Shown here: positions 24,601 through 35,385 of the stretch, piece by piece | Layout of the letters: every line of letters begins with the position of its first letter | Position numbering within the stretch: the stretch's first letter is position 1 | Assembly (NCBI GenBank): GCA_947462335.1 | Contig: OX381718.1 | Coordinates: 39,958,976 to 40,022,975 of the forward strand | Reading direction: 5' to 3' | Length of the DNA stretch: 64,000 bases | DNA from: Harmothoe impar | Lineage: Eukaryota; Annelida; Polychaeta; Phyllodocida; Polynoidae | Translations under genes and position numbers: made by a program | The notes under the pieces: generated by a model | The model's input: the letters and a program-made list of their open reading frames with translations, nothing else | The model's database searches: none | Told to the model about the DNA's origin: nothing

Positions 24601-27406
24601 ACTAATAAGCAATTAGTTCACCACTTATCATGTCCATCATCAAAATGCAGGGTTGGTACGCTCATATTTTTACAACAGTTCTAGCCAATGTAGAAGTCTA
24701 CACGAGAGGAGTTCACACCGGTATCATGAACTATTCATGTCGGTATCATGAACTCATTTGTGTAAACGCTGCGCGTGTTGGCCCTGAACGTACTAACCCT
24801 GCATCCACAATCCATGCGAAACTTGGGTTGTGAGAGACAGTGAAACACAGGCATATCGAAATTTGATTGGAAACGTGTCATCGGCCCCCTTAATCTTTTC
24901 TTAAATTCATTTACCTCTTATCGGTAGGAGTAACAACTTACCAATATCACCTAAGGCCTAAAAAACACTTAGTGTGTTTCCGGTTAGCCAACCCTACCTC
25001 TCAAAACAGGGTCGAGTCAAAACTATTTTGTCGATACGACATTTTAAATTTTTTAAGGCAATTATCGCCAAAATTCTAAAAAAAGAAAAAAAAAAGAAGA
25101 TAAAAATGAAAGCATACCTATTTTTGTTGGCATATTACCGGAAACACATCTTGTCAATTATTATGGTGCTTGGCAAGCAAACAACAAGTACTCCTTTGCT
25201 ATTCCAGAGATATAATCTGGGTCAGTTGTAATGTTACTATTTATGTATTCAGTATTAGATTTTTCAACAAAACACGTCAAAAAATATATACTTTTTATAA
25301 TATATGAAGTGAAAGAACCATCTCTTCCGTGGACCAAGGATTTATTTTTAATTAATTATAGTAACCAGTGAGCAAACTGACTTCCGCTTTACTCCTTCCG
25401 AAAAAAAACCCATTCAAAGAATGCAATTACCTTACGCTAGTCTAGAACTACTTCTTAATATAGGTCTAGAAATCCTAAGTTAAGTCTAGAAAACGATACC
25501 TTTTATGATACCTATTTTCAACATTTTACCCGATCCACTCTTTGTACCAATTGGCACAATTCTTCCATGCTATTAGTTGAACCATGACACTTTTCACCCA
25601 CACCAATCAGCTCCAGCTAAATAAATGAGCGTATCGCTCAAGCCTGACACTTGATTTCAAATTTCACCCATGTGGGGCAATCAAATAGTATTAATTCAAA
25701 ATGACATGCCTGGGATGAAGAGAAGCCTAATAGAAATAGCTTATTATATATGCTGTTGCTGATCAGATAAAGTTTACCATTGTCAACCTCAGCAAATGTG
25801 GGATCGAATTCATCAGCTACATTTTCTGTTACTTGTTCGGTCTCTGTGAGAGTATCGGCGGCCGCTAAGACGGCTTCCTCCGCTTCTGAAAAGATGGTGT
25901 CCTTATTTCAACACTACAAGTCAGAGAATGGTATTTGTATTCTCCAGTCCATCCTGTAGTGCACATATTTACAACAAAGTAGGTAGAAATAGATCTCAGA
26001 GGGAGAGAGAGACAGGAGAGAGGGGTATGTACCGTAAATTGCTGTGTATAACCCATAGGCATAGGCTATTATATGAGAACCAAAACCCCAATACGGGTTA
26101 GAGAGTTCTCCCAAGATAAAGTTAGGGTTATGCAATGGATTATGGGAGTGATCTTCTTCTTTTTTTAAACAGGGAGATAAAACAGGGCGCCCTTGTTGTT
26201 AAAAAAATAAGATCACTCCCTTAAGAAGTATACTACAGTTATTAAGTACACTGTACAGTACTACAGTACAAAATCAGACCCTCAGTGCGGGCTGTAGGTA
26301 TGGTTTCTCCATAGACCAGGTGCAGGTTATAAGAGGAAATTTACAGCAGATCTAGTTTGTTTAATGATCGGTTGATGGTAGAGAATTCAGTGCATCGCCT
26401 GGAATAAGAATCGACTCATTTGGTTATTAACAAACGGGGTGGGATCTAGTTAACTCAGGACAGGTCCACTTTATTGGTATTCCTCAATATTCAATATATT
26501 TTTGTTTCTCCTGAAACCCCAGTCCCAAGTACTACTTTTGAATTTATTTGCCTTTAGTTGCACATAACAGTGCAATGTGATCAGAGTGCCGGGACATAAT
26601 TCAGGCTAGCATCCCTCTTGTTTAATAATTTGTTGCCTTGACTTGAAATCAGGGGAAAACTTTATCCTGATGGGGTTCCACGAAAATGGGTGTAATCAAG
26701 GTGGGGAGGGAGGGAGGAGCCACCACGAATGGAGGTTCACCAAAATCCTTGTAAAGTGCCCATCATCAGTACCGGGTAACCCTTTCAATACGCGATCTCT
26801 ACCGGGACTATACTATAGTCTATAGTATAGTCTAGACTCTAGTGCCCGGAAACTTTGAGTAGTAGTACCTTTGCGCAGATAATGATCTTGTTTCGTGTGG
26901 TCCACTCCATTTAATAGATCAAACTAGGAGCACACGCAGTGACGCGCTGATAATAAGATTATAAGTACCAGCATACCCTTTACATCTGAGTGGTGGGTGG
27001 GGCTGGGGGAGGAGGGGGAGAGAGGCCACATTCAAAACACTATTTCGTGGGAGTAGATCTCCCAAAATGCATTCAGATAGGACCACTTTATCGCATCATA
27101 ATTATACAGACAAATCCATCATCTATGAATACACACATACCGTAATCATATCAGAATATTTGGACCGAGTAATGAAATGTCAAACAGAGAAGTAGGCGTA
27201 GGCCGACGGTCCAATCCACTCAACCAGGAAAATCTAGAAATGAGTGACACGACAAGCGCCGGATTCCCACCTGTTTGTTCGGTTGTTTCTGCAGGGAAGG
27301 CCTCTCCTTCTAATTCCGCCATCTGATCTTGTTCTCTGGCGAGGAAAGCCGCTGCGGGATCCTCCTCAGTGGGAGCAGCGCTCTCGAAGGCGTCAAATTC
27401 AGACAT
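15685..27406 (-). CDS. CLTA: Clathrin light chain, complete coding region in seven exons
   Basis: Regulatory light chain that binds clathrin heavy chain on coated pits and vesicles. Minus-strand exons in order: 27271-27406 (ATG), 25778-25885, 23873-23901, 22276-22368, 20881-20986, 20484-20595 and 15685-15856 (TAA); 756 nt, 251 residues, close to vertebrate light chains (about 210-250). Seen: the N-terminal EEDPAAAFLAREQ block (residues 14-26, the light-chain conserved region), the EPEKIRKWREEQ block near 139-150 opening the long heavy-chain-binding helix, REEWREVAKRELEDWY, and the C-terminal EWERVTRLCEFNPK with DVSRMRSILLQLKQTPLVR. Exons three (29 nt) and four (93 nt) code for a segment less familiar to me and could be optional, though both keep phase. 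The start ATG is 46 bp from an ETS/YY1 promoter cluster shared with TBCEL. CLTA/CLTB split is vertebrate-specific, so the symbol is a family label. Confidence 0.93.
16811..17010. mobile_element. Family B MITE in clathrin light chain intron 6
   Basis: Ends TTAGCCCTTTATGGGCC and CCCATAAAGGGTTAG are inverted. 15857-16810 has nothing else recognisable. Confidence 0.65.
17250..17402. mobile_element. Family B MITE, short copy
   Basis: TTTAACCCTTACAGCCCGCATAG to TGCGGCCCTTAAAGAGCTTAAA, with one GGCCAGGGCTGCATTCATGCATCATG module. Confidence 0.7.
17742..17753 (-). CDS. Candidate 12-nt clathrin light chain microexon
   Basis: On the minus strand a strong polypyrimidine tract and CTCCTGCAG acceptor precede AGAAGCCAACCG, which is followed by the strong donor GTGAGTCAG. 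The upstream exon ends AACCG and the downstream exon begins GGAGGCG, so including these 12 nt keeps the frame and inserts four residues (EANR) after NNR. This is the position at which vertebrate light chains carry their neuron-specific inserts. Inclusion is inferred, not shown. Confidence 0.5.
17838..18062. mobile_element. Family B MITE
   Basis: TTTAACCCGTTACGGGTCGC at left and GCAGCCCTTAACGGGTTAG at right. 18063-18760 is AT-rich intron without features I can support. Confidence 0.65.
18762..19262. mobile_element. Family B MITE split by another inverted-repeat element
   Basis: Left half 18762-18819 (TTAAAGGACGGCAGG) and right half 19088-19262 (to CAACCCTTAAATG) are family B. Between them, 18820-19087 is a separate insertion. 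Confidence 0.65.
18820..19087. mobile_element. 268-bp inverted-repeat MITE nested in family B
   Basis: Ends GTCTCACGACCTTAGGCC and GGCCCAAGGTCGTGAGAC are inverted, continuing into GTCTCTGACCGGGTGCCGTC against GACGGCACCCGGTCAGAGAC. The right arm holds one extra copy of the GGTCAGAGACGGCACCC unit. Confidence 0.75.
20195..20432. mobile_element. Family B MITE next to clathrin light chain exon 6
   Basis: CTTAACCCATACCCATAAGGGC to CATGCCGTCCTTAAAGGGTTAA. 19263-20194 upstream is intron without recognisable content. Confidence 0.7.
22460..22646. mobile_element. pogo/Tigger-like MITE with TA target duplication
   Basis: CAGTGAGGCCTCGATAATCCG at the left mirrors CGGATAATCGAGGTCGCACTG at the right, and TA flanks both ends (22458-22459, 22647-22648). 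These termini are typical of pogo-group Tc1/mariner elements. No transposase ORF. Confidence 0.8.
22660..23096. mobile_element. Family B MITE, two fused or extended copies
   Basis: Runs from TTTAACCCTTTAACCC to ATTAAGTAACGGGTTAATT with several alternating CATGATGCATGAATGCAGC and inverse modules. 23097-23872 is featureless intron. Confidence 0.6.
24975..25147. mobile_element. Small inverted-repeat element (GTGTTTCCGGT ends)
   Basis: GTGTTTCCGGTTAGCCAACC and TTGGCATATTACCGGAAACAC form imperfect inverted ends around an AT-rich core. The remainder of 23902-25777 contains nothing I can support. Confidence 0.45.
26030..26345. repeat. Dispersed repeat family A, interrupted by a small hairpin element
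   Basis: ACCGTAAATTGCTGTGTATAACCC at the left and GCAGGTTATAAGAGGAAATTTACAGC at the right belong to family A. Inside, GGGAGTGATCTT (26149) and AAGATCACTCCC (26210) are inverted around an A/T-rich core and look like a nested small insertion. Confidence 0.5.
26806..26832. repeat. 27-bp palindrome
   Basis: GACTATACTATAG, one T, then its exact complement. It lies in clathrin light chain intron 1. No other structure in 26346-27270. Confidence 0.8.
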
Positions 27407-27822
27407 TTTGTGGATGTGAGTCGGCTTGCTCAGTGGGAGGATGCAAAGATGGCCACCGGAAGTGAACTCGCTGCGAGGCTACACTCGACCTTTTGATAGC
27501 AAAAATAAAATACGAAGACCAATTATTTAGTTTTGGGAAAATTGCAATGATTATGTGTAACTTTTATCTATCAGATTGAAAGCAAAAGTAATATACTTTC
27601 TGATTTAAAGACGATTTATTATTGACCAATCAGATTCCAAATTCTCTGGCTGCCGACAGAATCATAACATTGAGCACTTCCGGTGAGTTCATCAACAGAA
27701 AAAGAAGTGACTTACCGCACAGTTTCTGCTAATTTCTAGACGTATTTAGCTTCGTCACCACATGTAGACAGCACACATATAAAGTGCACATCGTTCTCCA
27801 TGCACTGACCAAAGCTTTGGAA
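27407..27822. promoter_or_regulatory. Divergent promoter of clathrin light chain and TBCEL
   Basis: 416 bp separate the two start codons, which point away from each other. Near the clathrin side, AAGATGGC (27446-27453, YY1-type) abuts ACCGGAAGTG (27455-27464, ETS/GABP-type). Near the TBCEL side the ETS sequence recurs in the opposite orientation, CACTTCCGGTG (27675-27685). No TATA box lies in a position to serve either gene. ETS plus YY1 sites with no TATA is a common arrangement in housekeeping bidirectional promoters. Confidence 0.7.
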
Positions 27823-30800
27823 ATGGCAACTCCGGAAAGAACCCCTGTAGCATGTACAATCCCAAGTGACAGAAGAAGCTTCACTGAAGCACTGAGAGAA
27901 AAGTACTGCTTCGCTGCACCAGAAGAGGCAAGGGATGGCTTTATTTTGAAGATAAACATCAGGGGCAAGCCTAAGGACCATACCAAAGGCAAGGCAGAGT
28001 TAGGATTCCTCCGCAATGTGGTATGTAACTGTTGCAATATAACTTAAGTATTTGATATATTTTAATAGTCCCATTCTCTGACACTGACAGTTACAACTTA
28101 CAAGACAAGTCACAACTTCGACACAAGACAAGTGCTACAAAATATTAATCATTAATTCTAGGCATATTCTCAGTGCATTAATTTAATGCACTGAGAATAT
28201 GCCTAGAATAGATCTTAGATAGGTAACCCTCAAGATGTTTTCAAGTTAGAGACTTGCATGGAAGAGGGAAAATACTCCCTGGAGAGCTTCGTATGATATA
28301 CCGGTAGGTACTAAGTCCGACACATAGGCCTACTGCGCCAGAATTCATGCGCCTTTGCCTGAACCATCTTTAATACTCAACCAGAATGGATGAGTAGCTG
28401 TTTTAGAATATGCTTGCAGCCAAAGTTTCCTTAGTGTATTTCCTTCAGTTTAGCATATATAATCCAGTGGTAATACATGAGAAGAAGTATAATCCAGGCT
28501 TTATTCAAAGTTCCCTCCAGAGCTTGTTTCCTTTGGTAGTAGTGACAATGGTAGCCAATTACAGAAGCTACTTAATTCTTAATGAAGGAAATACACTTAG
28601 GAAACGGTGGCTGCAAGCATTACACCTGACAGTGAGTATCTCATTCAAAATAACACTGTGATGGGGTGAGGGGGGGGGGGCTCTAGAGCCATTTTAGCAT
28701 ATTCTTTATGTACGCATTTTCATGATAAATTGGACCTATTCAACTGGAATTTTAGTGGTTGGATTGTGGAGTTGTCACATGAAAGGGATTGTAGATCATC
28801 CTTTATGGAAGCCCCCTATATCGAAGTTGACGTATCTAGCAGCTGTATAACAGCTGTATACTTCACCTAGATTGAAAGTCTATAGTGAGGAATCCCACAG
28901 TGTTATTTCGAATGAGATACTCACCGTCAGGTGTAATGCTTGCAGCCTCAATTATGCGTGAGTAATCATAAGCCGAGGATAATTACCATTGTTCAAGGGT
29001 TAAAACAACGTATACAGCGACTCGCTTGTACCATAATCTACATGTATTGCATAACTGCCCCCACTGTGACCAACTCCTATCCTGGCTTCCAGGTGTTGAG
29101 CATGAGTAACATTACTCACGCGGGGCTGCCCCAACTGGACCTCAGCAACCTGTGTCCTAACGTGGTGGACCTGGACCTGTCCGGAAACTTCATCACGTCA
29201 TGGCATGACATCATCGGCATCTTTCGTCAACTGAAACAGCTTAAGTACGCTAATCTGACGGGCAACCCACTCAACGCTGATCAGGTGAGTCATATTGACT
29301 CTGAATTATTTACATATCGGGGTTTCCCAGGTGTCACACTTTTGGGCTATATGCCCTCTTCTGGTTGCCATTTGATGTACAACTTCTGGCCTTTCCACAG
29401 TTGATTGTACAAGGTTATTATATTATTTCAAATGCAGAATATCTTTTTTCACCACACTAGGTGGAGTAATGTTTAACAAATCTAAAAAAGCAACAAAAAT
29501 ACTGAAAGAGCAAGTTCAAAGAAAAGTTCACAATATAGATAAGGTGGTTCGCTCATATATTTCAGGAGGCCCTACAGGATGAGACGCTGGATTTGCCGGC
29601 TGTGGAGAACCTTGTGTTAAACTGGACCTGGGTGAGCTGGACGACGGTGGCTGCTTTGTGTCAGCGCCTTCCTACGCTACACGAGCTACACATCTGTGCA
29701 AACGGTGAGGACCCTCATCAGTGCCGTCCATGTAGTACTGCCAACCTCAGGGAGGACGAAAACCCTCAGAGGGAAAAGCACTTTGTGCCAAGGACATGTC
29801 AACAAATTAAAGGGGTTTCAGGGGCGGATCCAGGATTTTGGAAAAGGGGGGGCGTGATATAGGCAATGTACTGGGCGTATTGGAAATTTTTACATTAAAA
29901 TGTACAGAAAAATAGGGGGGGGCGCACGCCGGGTGCGCCCCCCCCTAAATCCGCCCCTGGGTTTTGGGGAAATTTGCATTATCAAAATGCAAGTGGTGCA
30001 TTCTATGTGATTTGGGGGAAAGCCCTACCCCATCCAGGAAAATCTACCTTCACCCCCTTTCTTTGAGTATTTTGGACTAAGAGTATGGTTTTAAAGCAAT
30101 GTAATTCATCATTAAACTAAGTGAAATCTTAAATCAAAATTTCAAATAAGGCCCTTTATTTCGTCTACATGGTGATGTATACAACTATGGGCATGTACCA
30201 GCTTACCATAACAAAGAATTATATTTCTACTTTTGTAGACTACACAGCGGTATCTGAAGAAACTATACCCCACTTATCCAACATTGTGTGTCTTCGCATG
30301 AACAACAATTGTATAAAAAGGTAGTGTATTCATTGCATTAATTGGCAGACTTTCTGATGCAGTAGTTATGAATATGATATGCTTTCAGTGAGCCGATCTA
30401 GTGAAGGTCTGTAATGTCAATGGTTTCCCCCACCGAATTGTAGAATGGGCTTAGGGCGTTTTATTCTGATAACTTAAATTACTGGCTTTTGGCTCTTTTC
30501 GGAAGGGCTTATTTATTCGGAAGGGCGGATTTATTATGATGTTAAACAGTAGCTTTTATGATAAAACTTATACTATCAGAATGATAACATTAAAATTCAG
30601 CCTCATGTTGTCAGCTGTTTTACCCTGCCATATGGATATGTGAATCACATTAGTTCTATTTGTGGTTTTACAGATGGACAGAAATAGCCAAGCTTAGCAG
30701 CTTACCCAAGCTGAAATCCCTCATTCTCTCAGAAAATCCAATCGAGGATGTTTCCTACGAGAACAATACTTCACAAGCTTCTGCCATTTCCCAAAGCCAA

Positions 30801-33800
30801 AGTTCTAGAGAATCACAACCTGAAACTGAGAATCTGAGGAGCTCTGCAGATATGCAAACTATCAAAGCAGCAAATGTGTCTCATGAGTCAATGGTACATA
30901 GCGCATCATCTGTATGTCAGAACATCATCAATGAGGTGGTAGAGAATGCTTGTGGTGATGCTGCACAGGTAACAACTGCATCTAAGGGTGAGACAAATGA
31001 GTCAGAACAACCTGGTGCCAATCATGATCAGCTAAAAGAGGCAGGACAGTCAGAAAACCTGACAGATGGTGCAGGAACAGTGGCAGCTGAGCTGCAGGAC
31101 AGTAAGATAAATGACTCAGAACAGACTGATGCTGCGTCAGCAGAGCATCAGGATCAGCCAAAAGGGGCAGAACAGTCAGAAAACCTGACAGATGGTGATG
31201 GCAAACCTGATGCTGCAAGAAATGACTCAGAGCAACCAGATACTGCCAAAAATGACTCAGAACAAGCCAATGTTGAAAGAAATGACTCAGAACAAACTGG
31301 TGCTGCAAGAAATGACTTAGAACAACCAGGTGCTGCTAGAAATGACTCAGAATATTCTATTTCTGCAGGAAATGACCCAGAAAAGCCTGCTGTTGCATCA
31401 GCTGAGCCTCAGGATCAGCCAAAAGAGGCAGGCCAGTGCAGAGGAGCAGAAGCACAGCAACCTCAAGTCAATGTTCTTCCATTTGCAGAACTTGAGTCCC
31501 TTTGTGTGAGCAGCACCAGCATATCTTCATTTGATGACCTCAGGGCTCTGTCACAGTTCCCCAAGCTTCATTCCCTTAGGATAAAGGTATGTCATATGAT
31601 AAGGAAAATTCGCTAACATGTACCAATTCGTTTCAAGATGATATGGCCAAAAAAAAAGAAGGTGTGTTTCAGGCAACCCGACCCTAGATTCAAAAAAGGG
31701 CCGACCCTAGCATTTTTTCCCCCAATTTTGGAGATTTTTTTTTTTTTTTTAATTTTTGTTACTTTTTTCCCTCATTTTTTCCTAATTCTTTCAAGAATAA
31801 CAAGCTCCCAGGAACCTCAGAGGCCTGAATAATTGATTAACATCAGGAAATGGCTTTCTAAGAGGTATATCCAACAACTTCTTGTTATTCCTAGTCAATG
31901 AAGGAATTGTGGAGTCATTCTGGAGGGTCGCGCATTGATTTGTCGATTCGCGACTCATTCCTAGTACTCTCTCTATGTAAAAAAAAAAAAAAAAGGAAAA
32001 AAAAAATCCGACCTCCCTACCCTAGACATTCTGACCATGTTGCCTGAAACACACCTTTTTTTTTTTGGCCTATGCTGATGATTCAACATAATATTTCCAT
32101 GAAATATATTATGACTGCATGGTAGCGTCTACATTTAGAATATATCTATTCACTGCTGTCATAATTTCCCTGCATACTTTAAATGCTTTTTATAAATGCT
32201 CGCTCTTAATTTTTTGGATGTGTAGGAAATATACATCTTGTCTTGGGAATTATAGAACTGTGTGCATTTCAGAGCAAATCTATTTTCCCTGAAGTATCAG
32301 AAGAGGAACGCCGAAAAATGCTTATCGCCTGGTGAGTTCTCCCCGTGTGGTCCCTCCATTATTCTATCATTGAGTAGTCCAGCAAAATTGTGAGCTGTGG
32401 AAAATGACTTTCTTTGTAGGATAGTAGAAGATACCCCGGCAGTCCGCTCCTTTGAAGTTATCAGTTTTATAGATTAGTATAGGACAAAGACACAAGTTTC
32501 AATCATAAAGTTCTATTTATCAGTCTATTTACATAGAAACCTTCCTTTTCCAGTTTGCCACGCGTGTCTATACTGAATGGTAGCAATGTGACTGATGATG
32601 AGCGAAATAGGAGCGAAATGGACTTCCTCCAAAAATTCAAAGCAAATCCTGATCCTCCCATACGATACGAAGAACTCGTTGCTAAACATGGTAAGGATTC
32701 TTTATATAGACATATACAGATGAATGCCATATTGAAATGCTCAAAAATGTCACTTAAAAATCTTCATTACCAAGCAATGTATGACTTACTGTGAAATCCT
32801 GCCTTTAACTTAAGTTTAAGACAGAATTATTTTGGCCTTTATTTTTCCTAGAATACAGATCCCCCCATCAAAGTATATGGGGTTATCTTATAGGTAAAAC
32901 TTTATTACATGGGATTAAAACGATTTTTCATACAGAATGTATTTCTTCCTCATAATAGGTGGTCGTCTTGCAGGTGGTGTTTCTTTTGTTTGTTTTGTAA
33001 TTCATTGCCGTGTTTATTGCCGTGAATTTCAATATTACAAGTTTTGGGTTCACCGTTCCGGACTACCGGTATACGTTTTAGAATGAGTTAGGGTTAAACG
33101 TTTGCGTCTGCCTCCACAAGGCAAGATATCTTATATGATATATAAATTAATGTGATTAACTATTTATGCTTTCTGTGGTCAACTTTTGCTGCCATAATGA
33201 GCAGACTAGTAACGTCTTAGCTAGGATGAATGCACCTTGTGATGATGCTGTATATGTTAAAGATAAGATGGATAACCTTCTTTCTTGGTTTGGAGTTTTC
33301 TTTTGTCATGGCTTCAGGAGTGTAGTTTTTTTCTTTTCTTCGGGGACATCATTAAACGTTTAATATGAATCTATGCACACAGTGTATCTTTATGAAGCTG
33401 TTTGTTAACTCATGCTCAGGTAAAAATGATTGTTTTATTTCTTTTTTTAAAGGAAAGCCGGTTGACATGAGGAACATTGACCTAGGTGCTAGGTACTGCG
33501 AGTGGGCTGATGTTACGATTGTGGCCAATAATGCGCCGATCCGGGACCTCACGGTACATGTGGTGAAACCTATAGGCAAGCTCAGAACACAACTCGCCAC
33601 CAAGGTTTTGGGTATTCCTCAACAGTAAGTGTCAACAATTTATTCATCTTTCTGCCTGGAATGATACTTTTGATAGTGAATATAAAGTAAAGGTCATATA
33701 TCTTGGCACACCATTAACTTGTAATATCACATGCTGTATCTACTCCTATTTTGATATAGTATTATAAGTTTGATTACTTCATTATACATTAAGAAATGAT

Positions 33801-34299
33801 GATGATTGACCATATAATTTGTTTAAATGACAGCTTTCTACATAAATCAAATCTTCCATGACAGACACTATTAAAGATGTTAGCGCATCACGTTGAACCA
33901 ACTGACCTACCCAGGTCTTTGACATGCAATCTAGTTATTTTTACCTTTTCACCCCTTTAATGTAATTTGACAAATTTAAATCGATCAATTACAAATGCCC
34001 CGAGTCAATTGTACTGTAAATCACACTTTCAATCTTTAACTATCACGTCAAATTTATATTAAATGTCTTTAATTTCCCTTTTGAATAGCTCATTCCGTAT
34101 GTACCACCTGGCCTGTGGACCGTACCACAATGAACCTGAGCCGGAGGTAGCCTTTGACGAACTTCTTCTGGACAACCTCCCACTGAGCCGCCATGATGTG
34201 ATGCACGGAGACGAAATACACATAGAAATACTTAATGCAGACAAACGTGTCAGATCTGTACAGGGATTACTTAAGCAGAACTTGAAGAAAAAGAAATAA
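27823..34299 (+). CDS. TBCEL: Tubulin-folding cofactor E-like protein, complete, nine exons
   Basis: TBCEL proteins destabilise tubulin; they resemble cofactor E but lack its CAP-Gly domain, as here. Exons: 27823-28020 (ATG), 29093-29284, 29566-29704, 30239-30320, 30674-31586, 32273-32331, 32554-32690, 33453-33624 and 34089-34299 (TAA); 2103 nt, 700 residues. Order seen: short N-terminus (SFTEALREKY), leucine-rich repeats (LDLSNLCPNVVDLDLSGN, LPAVENLVLNW, LSNIVCLRMNNN, LPKLKSLILSENP, FPKLHSLRIK), the LRR-cap region (EERRKMLIACLPRVSILNG) and a C-terminal ubiquitin-like domain ending in a basic KKKK. Human TBCEL is about 424 residues; the excess lies almost entirely in exon five, where a roughly 245-residue acidic, Gln/Asn/Ser-rich insertion separates two leucine-rich repeats. 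Starts 416 bp from the clathrin light chain start codon on the other strand. Confidence 0.93.
28155..28209. repeat. Perfect 55-bp palindrome in TBCEL intron 1
   Basis: Two 27-nt exact inverted arms (ATTCTAGGCATATTCTCAGT... and its complement) around a single T at 28182. It could extrude as a hairpin; no associated gene. Confidence 0.9.
28408..28950. mobile_element. Two abutting inverted-repeat elements sharing GGCTGCAAGCA
   Basis: TGCTTGCAGCC at 28408, its inverse GGCTGCAAGCA near 28608 and TGCTTGCAGCC again near 28939. The first pair continues as TTTCCTTAGTGTATTTCCTT against AAGGAAATACACTTAGGAAA. The second continues as ATTACACCTGAC and GAGTATCTCATTC against their complements near 28900-28940. 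Confidence 0.7.
29819..29959. mobile_element. hAT-like MITE (CAGGGGCGGATCC ends), copy 1
   Basis: CAGGGGCGGATCCAGGATTT at left and AAATCCGCCCCTG at right, with an internal GCGCACGCCGGGTGCGC hairpin. Similar to 52356-52488. It sits in TBCEL intron 3, where 29960-30238 is plain intron. Confidence 0.65.
31643..32073. mobile_element. MITE with A/T-rich core in TBCEL intron 5
   Basis: GGTGTGTTTCAGGCAAC at 31659 mirrors GTTGCCTGAAACACACC at 32039, extended by GGCCAAAAAAAA against TTTTTTTTGGCC. Long poly-T and poly-A tracts are inside. Confidence 0.75.
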
Positions 34300-35385
34300 C
34301 TCAAGTCAATCAGTATTGTAATGTTTTTTTGTAACATGCGTTTACTAATTCATAATCACCACAGCTATTTATCATATAGAAATTTTGTATAAAAATAAAT
34401 ATATACCGGTATGTGCAATTCTCACTTGAATGCCGTAGTCTTTTTATTTGTAGGTAACTTGTAGGTGGGATATAATCTTTTGTGCCATGCATATTATAGA
34501 AAGGAGTGGGAGCTTTGGAGTATGATAGTGAATCTGTTAAGCTTAGATTTAAAAAAAAAGAGATTATGATTGCTTATACATGTAACACGTGCCACATTAT
34601 CGAACAATGTTCCACCAGGCTCCACAATTAGGAATATGTGCAGTGATTTATCAAATCATATAAATCTAACATTCATCTGTGATCCTACTTGTTGAGTGCC
34701 TGTTAGACATCGCCAGACTCCTCTATGCCAATACCATGACGTTAGTGTATTAGTAGAAAAACAAAACTTACAACGGTAAGGGTTTGTCAAATTCTCAAAA
34801 TATGCAAACATTGATAAATTAAAGATACACATTTTTTGCATGTAAACGGGACATTTGATGTTCATGTTTACTGTTGGTGAGGACCTTGTTAAGACCTTGG
34901 AGAATTACGAGGATGCCTTTTATCATAAGAAAAATCATACTTACAACGGTTACATTTATCTGCATTCTTTTTGGTCTGCATTTCTCATGATAGGTACCTC
35001 AATGTTTGTAAGGTGCATCATGACATAACACTGCTGAATATATTAGATGTCCTATGAGTTCTATATGTATCACCATGTTTGTACATGTATTTGCTTTATT
35101 CATTTTGTTTATTGTATTGCTTTATCGATATGCACATAACTTTGTTTTTCACATATACATGTGGATAAATGGCAGTATACTTCAAGTACCATTATACTAC
35201 ACCAGGGGGCAGGGCACACTTTGCATACAGACTAGGGACATTCCATATGCGGTACTTTGATTCATATTTATTGGCCTGCAGAAAAGTTGTATGTAACATT
35301 ACTGTATAATAAAATATGTATGCACAACCATATCCAAATTTGTTATTGTGACTAGCTGATTTATTCAACGTATCCTTGGCAATAC
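34300..35385. other. TBCEL 3' flank, no further gene seen
   Basis: AT-rich. AATAAA occurs at 34396 and again at 35308-35313; either could serve TBCEL polyadenylation. I see no other feature. Confidence 0.4.
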
